Origin: Pandoraea communis
GTDB lineage: Bacteria > Pseudomonadota > Gammaproteobacteria > Burkholderiales > Burkholderiaceae
Assembly (NCBI RefSeq): GCF_902459745.1
Contig: NZ_CABPSJ010000002.1
Span: 868,001 to 932,000 of the forward strand
Direction: 5' to 3'
Length of the DNA: 64,000 nucleotides
Numbering within the stretch: the stretch's first letter is position 1; each line of letters opens with the position of its first letter. The notes beneath the pieces are model-generated. The model did no database searches. It was not told where the DNA came from and was given only the letters and a program-made list of their open reading frames with translations. The translations under genes and the position numbers were made by a program. Shown piece by piece: positions 52,550 to 61,123 of the stretch.

Positions 52550-52876
52550 GCGCGGATAATATCATACAGATAACCTGTACAGATAATATGTACAGGTTAC
52601 ATGTGTATATGCGTGACCGAACCGTTCATGTAACAACCACATTGGCTCGACGTCTCGGTCATTCACAACGAAACGCACCCGCCAATAGCATGCACTTGCG
52701 TCATTGAATACCGGCATCGAAACTGCCGTCGTACGAAATTCCATCGCACCATCTGCCTACCCAAAATGAGGGATCGCGACAGCGACGACTGCGTGCTAAC
52801 GTTGCCCCGGCCTCGCCGCACCGGCAAACAACACGCGGCACGCTGAACATCGTTCCCTGTCAAGGAGACCCTCGCG
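52550..52876. other. Divergent intergenic region
   Basis: It holds the MarR operator at its left. The right part must carry the promoter of the beta-lactamase-like gene, with AAGGAG at 52860-52865 as its ribosome-binding site. No other gene is seen. Confidence 0.5.
52572..52598. promoter_or_regulatory. MarR operator: perfect 10-bp inverted repeat
   Basis: AACCTGTACA, 7-nt spacer, TGTACAGGTT. The AT-rich surroundings are consistent with an overlapping promoter for the operon. Confidence 0.75.
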
Positions 52877-53902
52877 ATGACCGAATTTCGTCCAACCCGC
52901 CGACAGGCGCTGAAGCTCACGGCGGCGTCGCTCGCGGCACCGGCATTGCTGTCACCGGCAACCAGCGCCATCGCCGCCGGACGCGCAGATCTCGACGCCG
53001 CCATCAATCGCTTTGCCGCCCTCTCGCCGAAAACGACAAGTTGTCTCGTGGTGGCAACCCCGCCAGAAGGACTGGGCTGGCGTGCCGGCTACGCGCCCGA
53101 GCAACTCCTGTTCGTTGGCAGTGCTGTCAAAACTTACATCCTCGGCCAGTTCCTGCTCGACGTGGAGTCCGGCCGCAATCAACTCTCCGGCACACAACTG
53201 TGCACCGTCAGTGACGCCGTGCGCACGCCGGGCAGTCCGGTGTTCATCGGTCTGAGCGGACAGACGCAATACCGCACCGCTCTCGAATCGATGATCTCGC
53301 ACAGCGACAATATCGGCACCGACATCTCGCTGGCCGCCGTCGGACCGGCGCGCGTGCGTGAACTCGTCAGGCGAATGGGACTGAACACGGTGCGCATCCC
53401 CGATTCCACACGCATCCTCTTTTCCTATCTGGCGGGCGCGCCATCGGGCGTCGATCTCGGCTGGGAAGGCATGCAGAAACTGGCGCACAACGAGAAGGTT
53501 TATTACGACAATCGTCCTCTCGTTTCTCGCACCGATGTCATCAACGATAAGCAATCGATGACCAGTTCGGCAAACGATCTCGTGAATTGGTACCAGCAAA
53601 CCCTCGCGGGAAAAGTCTTCGCGAAGCCAACGTCGCTCGTCGAGTTCAAGCGAATCTCGGCGATGGCCGACGCGGTGTGGATGGCCGTGCCCCAAGGGCT
53701 GCTCGCCTACGGCAAGGGCGGCAGTCTTGACTGGGAGAAATTCCACGCTCTGTGCTTCGCCGGACAGATGTTCCTGGGCAAAACGCCCGTGACGTTCAGC
53801 TTCACGTCGAACTGGCAAGGCGACAAGACAAGCGTCGAGCGCACCGACGAATTCATCTCGGCGGTCAGCGACGTACTCAAGGCAGCCACGAATTCCGTCT
53901 GA
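52877..53902 (+). CDS. Class A beta-lactamase-like serine hydrolase, Tat-exported
   Basis: A 341-aa protein with AAGGAG before the start. An N-terminal TRRQALKLTAASLAAPALLSP is a twin-arginine signal. Catalytic motifs are S82-x-x-K85 (GSAVKT), S143-D144-N145 (SHSDN) and K280-G-G, the latter replacing the usual KTG/KSG. This is the layout of class A beta-lactamases and related penicillin-binding esterases. Whether it hydrolyses beta-lactams cannot be told, since I see no clear Glu166-type omega loop. Confidence 0.75.
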   Translation: MTEFRPTRRQALKLTAASLAAPALLSPATSAIAAGRADLDAAINRFAALSPKTTSCLVVATPPEGLGWRAGYAPEQLLFVGSAVKTYILGQFLLDVESGRNQLSGTQLCTVSDAVRTPGSPVFIGLSGQTQYRTALESMISHSDNIGTDISLAAVGPARVRELVRRMGLNTVRIPDSTRILFSYLAGAPSGVDLGWEGMQKLAHNEKVYYDNRPLVSRTDVINDKQSMTSSANDLVNWYQQTLAGKVFAKPTSLVEFKRISAMADAVWMAVPQGLLAYGKGGSLDWEKFHALCFAGQMFLGKTPVTFSFTSNWQGDKTSVERTDEFISAVSDVLKAATNSV

Positions 53903-53929
53903 GCGCCCGCCAGATCGGCTCCGGACAGT

Positions 53930-53947
53930 CGTCCGGGACCGTGAAGC
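53930..53947. terminator. Stem-loop between convergent genes
   Basis: CCGGAC-agtc-GTCCGG, a compact stem between the beta-lactamase-like gene and the autotransporter gene that ends at 53963. Confidence 0.4.
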
Positions 53948-53962
53948 GCCGGCCATCCGCAT

Positions 53963-56900
53963 TCAGAAGTGCTTCGCGAGCCGCAACGCGGCGCTTTGTA
54001 CCGTTTGCGACGCCGCCGTGCGAAGGTTGTACTCCGCACGGACCTCAAGCCCTTTCGACGACAGCAACTCGACCCCGAGCGCAAAGTTGGCATAGACACG
54101 CGGTTGTGAAGACGTAATGCGAAACGCCGCACCCGGGAACTGCACGAGCGACGCCTCGACGCTCACATCCCCTTTCGACGCAAAACTCATCCCCGCAGAC
54201 AGATAGGGACGCACAGTCACGCCGCGATAGTCGAGACGTGCGCCCACCTCGATGGCAGGACTCAGCACTGCCGTTGTGCGCCCTTCGCTTTGCATCGCAA
54301 GATCGAACACACCGGCGCCGCTTTCGAGGTAAGCCGAATTCCTGTCGTACACGACGTCCAGATCGGTATAAGGCTTCACGTACCAGGCGGCATGGTTCAA
54401 CTGATAGGACAACCGGGATCGCGCGCCGACGAAAAAGGCGTCCGGCCGACTCGTCGCTTGCGCGGACGCGCCCGGATAAGCGATCGTTCGATTCTGCGTG
54501 CCACTCTCGTAGCCGCCCAGCACGGCGAGCGCGATTTGCCACGGCCCCATCTGCCGCTTCAACGTCAGCCCGCCCCGAAAGCCATCGCTCGATACGTCCA
54601 GCGAGCGATCCGACGAGCGGGCATGCGTCACGACGTAACTCGCAGATCCGCCGAAAAACCAGTCATGCGCAATTTCCTTCTGTGCCCCGAATTGATACGT
54701 CACCTGCTGACTGCGAAAACCCACGTCGTCCGCCGTATCGAATCGATCGGCACGGGTGCCGATCACGCGAGCCCAGACGCAACTCCCTTCACCCATACGT
54801 GTGCCATTGGTGACGAACTGCGGGCAGCTCATCAATCGATTCAGGAAGTCGTAGTTCTCATGCCCCCGGGAACCCGCGCGCATGAGCGTCGCCGCCCCGG
54901 AGAGTACGTCCAGCGTCTTGCGGTAGGACGCCGCATCGCCCGCGCTCACGAACGGCTGGAACAATGGTCCGGCCTCGACCATGCCCGCATCCCAGTGAGT
55001 CTGTAGAAAGTCGGCGAACGACGCCTGATTGGTATTCAGCGACACGCCCGGCGGCCGGAAGTTGGCGTCCACCGATATCAGCGGATCCTGCGAGCCGCCA
55101 TAGTGATCCTTCATCCGATAGTCGAAGACTAGCGCCGTACTCTTTGCGACGGCCGTCTCACCAGTTGGCGCCTTGTCGAAGTGCCCGATGCCAAGCCAGA
55201 TGTTCTTGACCGGATTGCGAAGGATCGGCACGACGCTGCCTCCGAACGTCAATGCGCCCGTCACCGCCAGGAAGTCGCTGTTGTGGTTGGTGAAATCGAG
55301 GTCGGGCGCGTAGATGCCGGTGCCCGTCTGCCTGAAGTCTCCATACACTTGCGACGCCTGGAACACGCCCGGACCACCGGGGCTGATCGTGCCGTAGTTT
55401 TGCGTCAGCCCGGCCGAGAGCAACCGTGCCGTGCGTAACTCACCGCCCACGCGATTCAGAAACGTGCTGTCGGTGGTCAGTTGCACATTGCCCTGCATCA
55501 CGCCACTGTTGGCGACACTCGCCTTGCTCATCGAAACGATGGCCGTTGCGGCTGACACCGTGCCAGCGTTCTCGACATTCACACCATCGGTATTGATGGC
55601 CAGAATGCCGATGCCCGAGGTCGCATTGGCCACCACGCTCGCGCCTTTGCCGATCGTCACGCCGATCGGCTTGCCTTGCATTGAGCCGGCCCCCGCGTTG
55701 CCCATGCTGATCGCCGCAATCGCGGGAGAGCCTGCGCCCATGGCGCCGACCACGCTGCCCGGTTGAAGCGTCACGTCGATCGCGCCGCCCGCGTTGCCAC
55801 TCGCGCTCGCCGGCTGTTTCAGCCATACGCCGCCGTCGCTGAACACCGCCCCGCCGCCAAGACTCATCGCAAGGATGGCCGGGGCATTCGCGCCGTAGGT
55901 CACCACGCTGCCACTCGTACTCACCTGCACAGTGTTGCCCGCCCCCACCGCGCCGGAGACGTTGGCCTGTCGCACCATGTCGAGACCGTAAGTCACTGCG
56001 GCGGCATCGCCTGCGATACCGCCACCGCCGCCCACGGACTGCGCCAGCACGCCTGCCGCGCCGTCACCGTGGGTTCGGATGCCGCCATCGACAGCCACTT
56101 CCACCGTGCCGCCGTCATTTGCACCCGAGCGCGTGACGGAATTGTTGACCGACGCCAGCGTGACGCGTCCCGGCGCGGTGGTCGCCCCCGCAATGCCCCC
56201 GCCCCCGCCGACACTTTGGGCAACGATGCCATGCGCATCCTGACCGAGCGTTTGCACCGCGACGTTACGTGCGACGTTCACATTGACGTCGGCACCGCTG
56301 CCAAACGTATCGCCCTGCGCACCCAGTGTCAGGCTCGTGACCGGTAACGCGAACGGATTGCCGCCCTGAACGAGCGCGACATACCCGCCGCCACCGCCGA
56401 TACTCTGCGCGAGTACGCCAAAAGATAGCGCCCCTTGCGTCGACAGTACTGCCTGCGTTACCGCAAGGTTCGTCAGATCGACACTGACGCTCCCGGCGTT
56501 GGCTTGCAGACTGCTGCCCCCCGCTGGCGACGCACCGAGCTTGACGACCGCCCCGCCGAGCAACGACGCGACCTGCGCGCCGACGGTCATTCCCGCAGCG
56601 CCGCCGCCGCCCGCAACGGACTGCGCGAGGATGCCATGCGAGAGCACACCGCTCGTGTAGACGCTGCCGGAACTAACGACCGAAACGGGTGCACCGTTCA
56701 TGCTCGACGGCGACAGCGCACCGCTCAGGGTACTGCCCAGCGTGATGACGGGGGCGGCGACCTGCTGGCCAGCGGCGAGGTGCGTGCTCGCGTTCCCCGT
56801 AAGGCCGACCGCTGCCGCTCCCCCGCCGCCCGTGATGCTTTGCGCAACGACGCCGCTCGAATCTACGCCCTGTGTGGCGATCACGCCGCCGCTCTTGACG

Positions 56901-59900
56901 TTCACATGAGCGAACTGTCCCGCGTTGCCCGCCGGATTACCGGTGTACGCTCCTCCGAGGGAGAGCGACAGGGCCGGCGACGTCGATCCGGCAGCCGCGC
57001 CGAGGCTGCTCGCGCCGAAGGTGTAATCCGTCGCGGCCGCCTGCCCGCCCCCGCCGGAGATGCTTTGAGCGAGAATGCCCGGCGAACTGTCACCACGGGT
57101 CTGAATGCGGCTGGCGGGATCGCTGGCGTCGACATTGACCAGCCCCCCGCTTCCCGCGCTGCCACCCCGCCCGCCAACGCTGACATTGACGCTGTGCTGC
57201 GCGCTGGCGAGATTCGAGCCAAGCAGGTCGATGATGCGGGTTACCTCATTAATGATCCCCGGCGCATCTTTAGGTGCCCAATTTGAGAGAAAAAGCTCAA
57301 GGTTCTGCGACGTCGCTGCCCCCGTTCCGCCACCGCCACCCACGCTCTGCGCCAGGATGCCCGGCGCGCCGAACCCATTCGTGGATAACGTGCCGGTATT
57401 GAGCACGCTCACTTGCCTGCCATCGCCACCCCAGCCCCCCGATCCACCGACGGCGACATTCGTCCCGACGTTGGGCGAGACGTTGAAATAGGTGCCGACC
57501 TTGCCGGCCATTACGCCCAACAGGCTATCCAGACTCGAAAGCAGGCTCGATACGCTGGTCGATGCAGCAGTGCCGCCCTGACCGCCCCCGCCGCCGATAC
57601 TCTGCGCGACGATGGCCGCCGAGCCGTCGCCCGACGTCGTCACCCGACCGTAGTTACTGACGGTGGCTGCGTTACCGGCCCCGCCCTGACCGCCCGAGCC
57701 ACCCACGCGAACGTCCACACCGACCGTCAGCGAACCGAACGCCACATTCATCGAATTGCCGGGACGCATCAGCCAATTGCCAATCGTCTGCAACAGCCCC
57801 TGAACCGATCCGGGCGCGCCGAGCGTGGCGCCAAACGACTTCGCGGTTTCCTGTTGCACCATGCCGCCCACGCCACCGCCGCCACCGATGCTTTGCGCGA
57901 CGATGCCCGACGAGTGATCGCCGGTCGTGAGCACGCTGCCATCGATATTATTGGTCACCAAAGCGGCCGCGCCGTCGCCCCCGCCACCGCCGGCACCACC
58001 GATTGTCGCGCCCACGCTGATGTTGAAGCGACTGTTCGGCGCGGCAATCGATTGCGCCCGCAGCGCGGCGGCAGCACTTCCCCCGGCACCGCCGCCCCCT
58101 CCGATGCTCTGGGCGAGAATGCCGACACTCTTGTCGCCCTGCGTCCAGATGCCGCCGCTGTTGTCGACCTGCGCTATTCCTCCTCCGCCGCCGTCGCCGC
58201 CGCGACCTCCGATCGAGACGTGCGGGCTGAGCGTGGCGGTAGGCACCTCCGGGCCGAGATCCGGTGCGATGGTGAGCGTTGCCGAACTGGCGAGTCCGCC
58301 GTAGCCCCCGCCGCCGCCGACGCTTTGCACGACGGCGCCATCGCTTGCGGCGGCCTGCGTCGTGATGCTGCTCCCGTCTTCCAGCGTGAGATGCGCCAGG
58401 CCGCCCGCTCCGCCACCACCGGCGCTGCCGCCATGACTGACAGCGACGCCAAGCCCAACACCGACGGTCATGGCGCGGGAAGACCCACCGGCACCGCCGC
58501 CACCGCCGACGCTTTGCAGCAGAATGCCGGTCGAGCCCGCGCCGGCGGTGGAAATGGCGCCGCCCAGATCCATGACGGCGTTACCGCCATTTCCACCGGC
58601 ACCGCCATGGCCACCCGTGGCGATGCCGACGATGATGCCGGTCGTGTCAGCGTCGCCACCGTGCCCGCCACCGCCGCCAATGCTCTGCACCTGCACGCCG
58701 GGGCTCTGATCACCGGTCGTGAAAATCGAGCCGTTGCTGCCGACCGAAATGTTGCCGCCGAGTCCGCCGTTGCCACCCGACCCGCCGCCGATATTCATGA
58801 TCCCCTGACTCAGTTCGGCGCCACCCGCCCCGCCCCCGACCGCGTGCGCCAGGATACCGACGGCGTCATTCCCCATGGTCATGATCGTGCCGTCGTTTTT
58901 GATATCGACCGCCAGACTTCCGGTGTTACCGCCCGAGCCGCCATTGCCACCATGTCCCGACCAGGGTCCGGATTCGCCGCCGTTGCCGCCTGCGCCCCCG
59001 ATCACAGCGACCCGGATACCCATCGCGCCGACGCCTCGTGTCACGATGCTGCCGGTATTCGTGACCGTGACGGATCCCGGCGTTCCGCCGTCTCCGCCCT
59101 GAAATCCGTTCCCGGTGACACCGCCGCCGCCATCGCCGCCGTCGCCCCCCAGGCTATAGGCGGCAATGCCCGGCGCATTGGCCCCATCGGTCGTAATCGC
59201 CGCACCATTCGTGAGCGTGACGGTGCCGGCGTTACCGCCATTGGACCCTTTGACGTCCGTGCTATCGCTCATTCGTTTCGGCCCGTTACCGCCTACGGAG
59301 CGCGCGAGCACGCCGACTTCGCCGTCGCCGTGTGCCGTCACGGTGCCGTCCGCGATGGACACGGTGACATTACCGGCGTTACCGCCCCATCCGGAGAGCA
59401 CATAGCCGCCTTCCCAGTCATCGATCCCCAATCCACCCTGTCCGCCCAGCGACTCGGCACGAATGGCCGCACCACCGTTGCCGCCGCTTGCGCTCGCGGT
59501 GACGACGGCCCCGCCACGCACGACCACGCTGGCGTCTCCGGCATTTCCCCCGACTCCAGCATTCACGCCGGCTCCCCACGGAATCGCACTGGTCTGCCCA
59601 TTGCCTCCGATCGATTGCGCCGACAGCCCGTAGCCGATAGCGCTCACCGAGCCGCCGTCGAGCGTAAGGCGTGCAAAATTTCCGTTCCCGCCATTGCCGT
59701 TGCCATGGCCGCGATTGCCCCACAGACCGCCATCTCCCCCTTTGGACAGTACGGAGACGCCGAAACCGTTACTCACGACGGTGCTTTGCGCGAGAACGAA
59801 GTCGACGATGCGCCCGAAACCGCCGCTGCCGCCCCAGTGATCGCGGCCACTGACATCGTCGCCGTTGCCACCATTACCACCACTCACATCGACAGCGACG

Positions 59901-60199
59901 CCGGTCGCCCCGCCTGTCGAAAGAATGTTCAGGCCCGTGAGGGTGCGTTCGACGTCGATCTGACCGGGCTCGCCATCCGCGCCATTGGAGTCGTAACAGC
60001 AACCGCCCGTGGCGCCTCGATAGTCGAGGAACAACGGTCCCGACGTCTGTGCGACGGCTGGCCCTGCGAGCATGAGCCCCGCCACACCGCAGATTGCCCT
60101 GAGGCGACCCGGCGTCGCCCGTGCGGAAAACCGATCTCCCACGCTGCCCCCCCGATCCGAAAGCGTTTGTCCAATGCCCGGATTTGCACCCCATGTCAT
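53963..60199 (-). CDS. Glycine-rich autotransporter (type Va)
   Basis: A 2078-aa protein with a signal sequence (LRAICGVAGLMLAGPAVA). The passenger is built from repeats whose recurring unit is (I/V)(L/V)AQS(I/V)GGGGG, seen at least twelve times, alternating with GG.GG..G stretches: a typical beta-helical autotransporter passenger. The C-terminal ~280 residues are a beta-barrel (VTYQFGAQKEI...GLEVRAEYNLR...LAKHF) ending in Phe, as required for BAM-mediated insertion. It is divergent from a response regulator/kinase pair that probably controls it. The start could be slightly downstream; the upstream ribosome-binding site is poor. Confidence 0.88.
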   Translation of the reverse strand: MTWGANPGIGQTLSDRGGSVGDRFSARATPGRLRAICGVAGLMLAGPAVAQTSGPLFLDYRGATGGCCYDSNGADGEPGQIDVERTLTGLNILSTGGATGVAVDVSGGNGGNGDDVSGRDHWGGSGGFGRIVDFVLAQSTVVSNGFGVSVLSKGGDGGLWGNRGHGNGNGGNGNFARLTLDGGSVSAIGYGLSAQSIGGNGQTSAIPWGAGVNAGVGGNAGDASVVVRGGAVVTASASGGNGGAAIRAESLGGQGGLGIDDWEGGYVLSGWGGNAGNVTVSIADGTVTAHGDGEVGVLARSVGGNGPKRMSDSTDVKGSNGGNAGTVTLTNGAAITTDGANAPGIAAYSLGGDGGDGGGGVTGNGFQGGDGGTPGSVTVTNTGSIVTRGVGAMGIRVAVIGGAGGNGGESGPWSGHGGNGGSGGNTGSLAVDIKNDGTIMTMGNDAVGILAHAVGGGAGGAELSQGIMNIGGGSGGNGGLGGNISVGSNGSIFTTGDQSPGVQVQSIGGGGGHGGDADTTGIIVGIATGGHGGAGGNGGNAVMDLGGAISTAGAGSTGILLQSVGGGGGAGGSSRAMTVGVGLGVAVSHGGSAGGGGAGGLAHLTLEDGSSITTQAAASDGAVVQSVGGGGGYGGLASSATLTIAPDLGPEVPTATLSPHVSIGGRGGDGGGGGIAQVDNSGGIWTQGDKSVGILAQSIGGGGGAGGSAAAALRAQSIAAPNSRFNISVGATIGGAGGGGGDGAAALVTNNIDGSVLTTGDHSSGIVAQSIGGGGGVGGMVQQETAKSFGATLGAPGSVQGLLQTIGNWLMRPGNSMNVAFGSLTVGVDVRVGGSGGQGGAGNAATVSNYGRVTTSGDGSAAIVAQSIGGGGGQGGTAASTSVSSLLSSLDSLLGVMAGKVGTYFNVSPNVGTNVAVGGSGGWGGDGRQVSVLNTGTLSTNGFGAPGILAQSVGGGGGTGAATSQNLELFLSNWAPKDAPGIINEVTRIIDLLGSNLASAQHSVNVSVGGRGGSAGSGGLVNVDASDPASRIQTRGDSSPGILAQSISGGGGQAAATDYTFGASSLGAAAGSTSPALSLSLGGAYTGNPAGNAGQFAHVNVKSGGVIATQGVDSSGVVAQSITGGGGAAAVGLTGNASTHLAAGQQVAAPVITLGSTLSGALSPSSMNGAPVSVVSSGSVYTSGVLSHGILAQSVAGGGGAAGMTVGAQVASLLGGAVVKLGASPAGGSSLQANAGSVSVDLTNLAVTQAVLSTQGALSFGVLAQSIGGGGGYVALVQGGNPFALPVTSLTLGAQGDTFGSGADVNVNVARNVAVQTLGQDAHGIVAQSVGGGGGIAGATTAPGRVTLASVNNSVTRSGANDGGTVEVAVDGGIRTHGDGAAGVLAQSVGGGGGIAGDAAAVTYGLDMVRQANVSGAVGAGNTVQVSTSGSVVTYGANAPAILAMSLGGGAVFSDGGVWLKQPASASGNAGGAIDVTLQPGSVVGAMGAGSPAIAAISMGNAGAGSMQGKPIGVTIGKGASVVANATSGIGILAINTDGVNVENAGTVSAATAIVSMSKASVANSGVMQGNVQLTTDSTFLNRVGGELRTARLLSAGLTQNYGTISPGGPGVFQASQVYGDFRQTGTGIYAPDLDFTNHNSDFLAVTGALTFGGSVVPILRNPVKNIWLGIGHFDKAPTGETAVAKSTALVFDYRMKDHYGGSQDPLISVDANFRPPGVSLNTNQASFADFLQTHWDAGMVEAGPLFQPFVSAGDAASYRKTLDVLSGAATLMRAGSRGHENYDFLNRLMSCPQFVTNGTRMGEGSCVWARVIGTRADRFDTADDVGFRSQQVTYQFGAQKEIAHDWFFGGSASYVVTHARSSDRSLDVSSDGFRGGLTLKRQMGPWQIALAVLGGYESGTQNRTIAYPGASAQATSRPDAFFVGARSRLSYQLNHAAWYVKPYTDLDVVYDRNSAYLESGAGVFDLAMQSEGRTTAVLSPAIEVGARLDYRGVTVRPYLSAGMSFASKGDVSVEASLVQFPGAAFRITSSQPRVYANFALGVELLSSKGLEVRAEYNLRTAASQTVQSAALRLAKHF

Positions 60200-60400
60200 A
60201 TCGATGTCGTGCGCGTATTACCGAGCCTTGCGCAGCGCGAACCCGTTTGTGCGAAACGTAGCATTCGATGTGCGGCGTCCGGCATCCCCCGAATTGAGTA
60301 AATGCGAGCCATGCCTACCCTGTTTTGGGGATGGGCGCTACGATGGCGGTGCGCTAATTTGCACGACATTCCCCTTACTCATCCTCTGGAACCCTACGCC
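60200..60400. promoter_or_regulatory. Divergent promoter region of autotransporter and two-component system
   Basis: It must contain both promoters. I see no perfect palindrome of 8 bp or more. No copy of the FecI-type motif is present, so the autotransporter is not part of the sigma regulons. Confidence 0.4.
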
Positions 60401-61123
60401 ATGCCTGTCAACCCGCCAGTCGATACCGAACCGGTGCTCCCCGGGCCGTTATTGCTCGTGGAAGACGATCCGGCCACGCAAACGCGCATGAGCAGCATCC
60501 TCAAATCGCTGGGCTACAGGAATGAGACGGTCTGCCTGGCCGGGAGCCTCGCGCAAGCGCGTCAGCATCTGGCGAGCACGCCGTTCGCGCTGATACTCGT
60601 CGATGTCGGCCTGCCGGACGGCAGCGGCGTCGATCTGATCGGCGAGTTGCATGACAGCGATCCCGCGCTTCCGATTCTGGTAATCTCCGCGTGGAGTACG
60701 GAGCAGATCATCGTGCGTGCGCTAAGGGCAGGCGCGACCGGGTATTTGCTCAAGGAGCGCGACGACGAGGAAATTGCGCTCTCGATACGCAGCGCGCTGC
60801 GCGGGGGCGCGCCGATCGATCCGTTTGTTGCCAGGCATATTCTTAGCCTTGTCGGGGTCAGCCGACCGGCGCCACGCTCACCGGGGGCGGCGCCTGGCAC
60901 CGGTGAGCCGCCAACGGCCGAGGCCGTGCCAGCATTGAGCCCGCGAGAAATCGAGATTCTCGGGCTCGTCGCCAAGGGCATGACGAACCGCGAGATTGCA
61001 GCACTGCTCAATATCTCCAGTCTCACGGTCGCATGCCACATCAAAAACATCTACAAGAAGCTCGCGGTCAACTCGCGCACACAAGCTGTGTTCGAAGCGC
61101 GTACCTTCGGCTTGTTGCCCTGA
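60401..61123 (+). CDS. NarL/FixJ-type response regulator
   Basis: A 240-aa product from ATG 60401. Receiver domain: LLLVEDDPATQTRM, phosphoacceptor Asp68 in ILVDVGLPDG and the conserved Lys in YLLKERDDEE. A Pro/Ala-rich linker leads to a LuxR-type HTH (LSPREIEILGLVAKGMTNREIAALLNISSLTVACHIKNIYKKL). It is the partner of the overlapping histidine kinase gene and divergent from the autotransporter. Confidence 0.92.
   Translation: MPVNPPVDTEPVLPGPLLLVEDDPATQTRMSSILKSLGYRNETVCLAGSLAQARQHLASTPFALILVDVGLPDGSGVDLIGELHDSDPALPILVISAWSTEQIIVRALRAGATGYLLKERDDEEIALSIRSALRGGAPIDPFVARHILSLVGVSRPAPRSPGAAPGTGEPPTAEAVPALSPREIEILGLVAKGMTNREIAALLNISSLTVACHIKNIYKKLAVNSRTQAVFEARTFGLLP

Noticed and set aside
57413-60301. 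962-codon plus-strand frame across the autotransporter gene
   Set aside because: It is antisense to Gly-rich repeats (GGC/GCC codons), giving Ala/Arg/Thr-rich text without any family feature.
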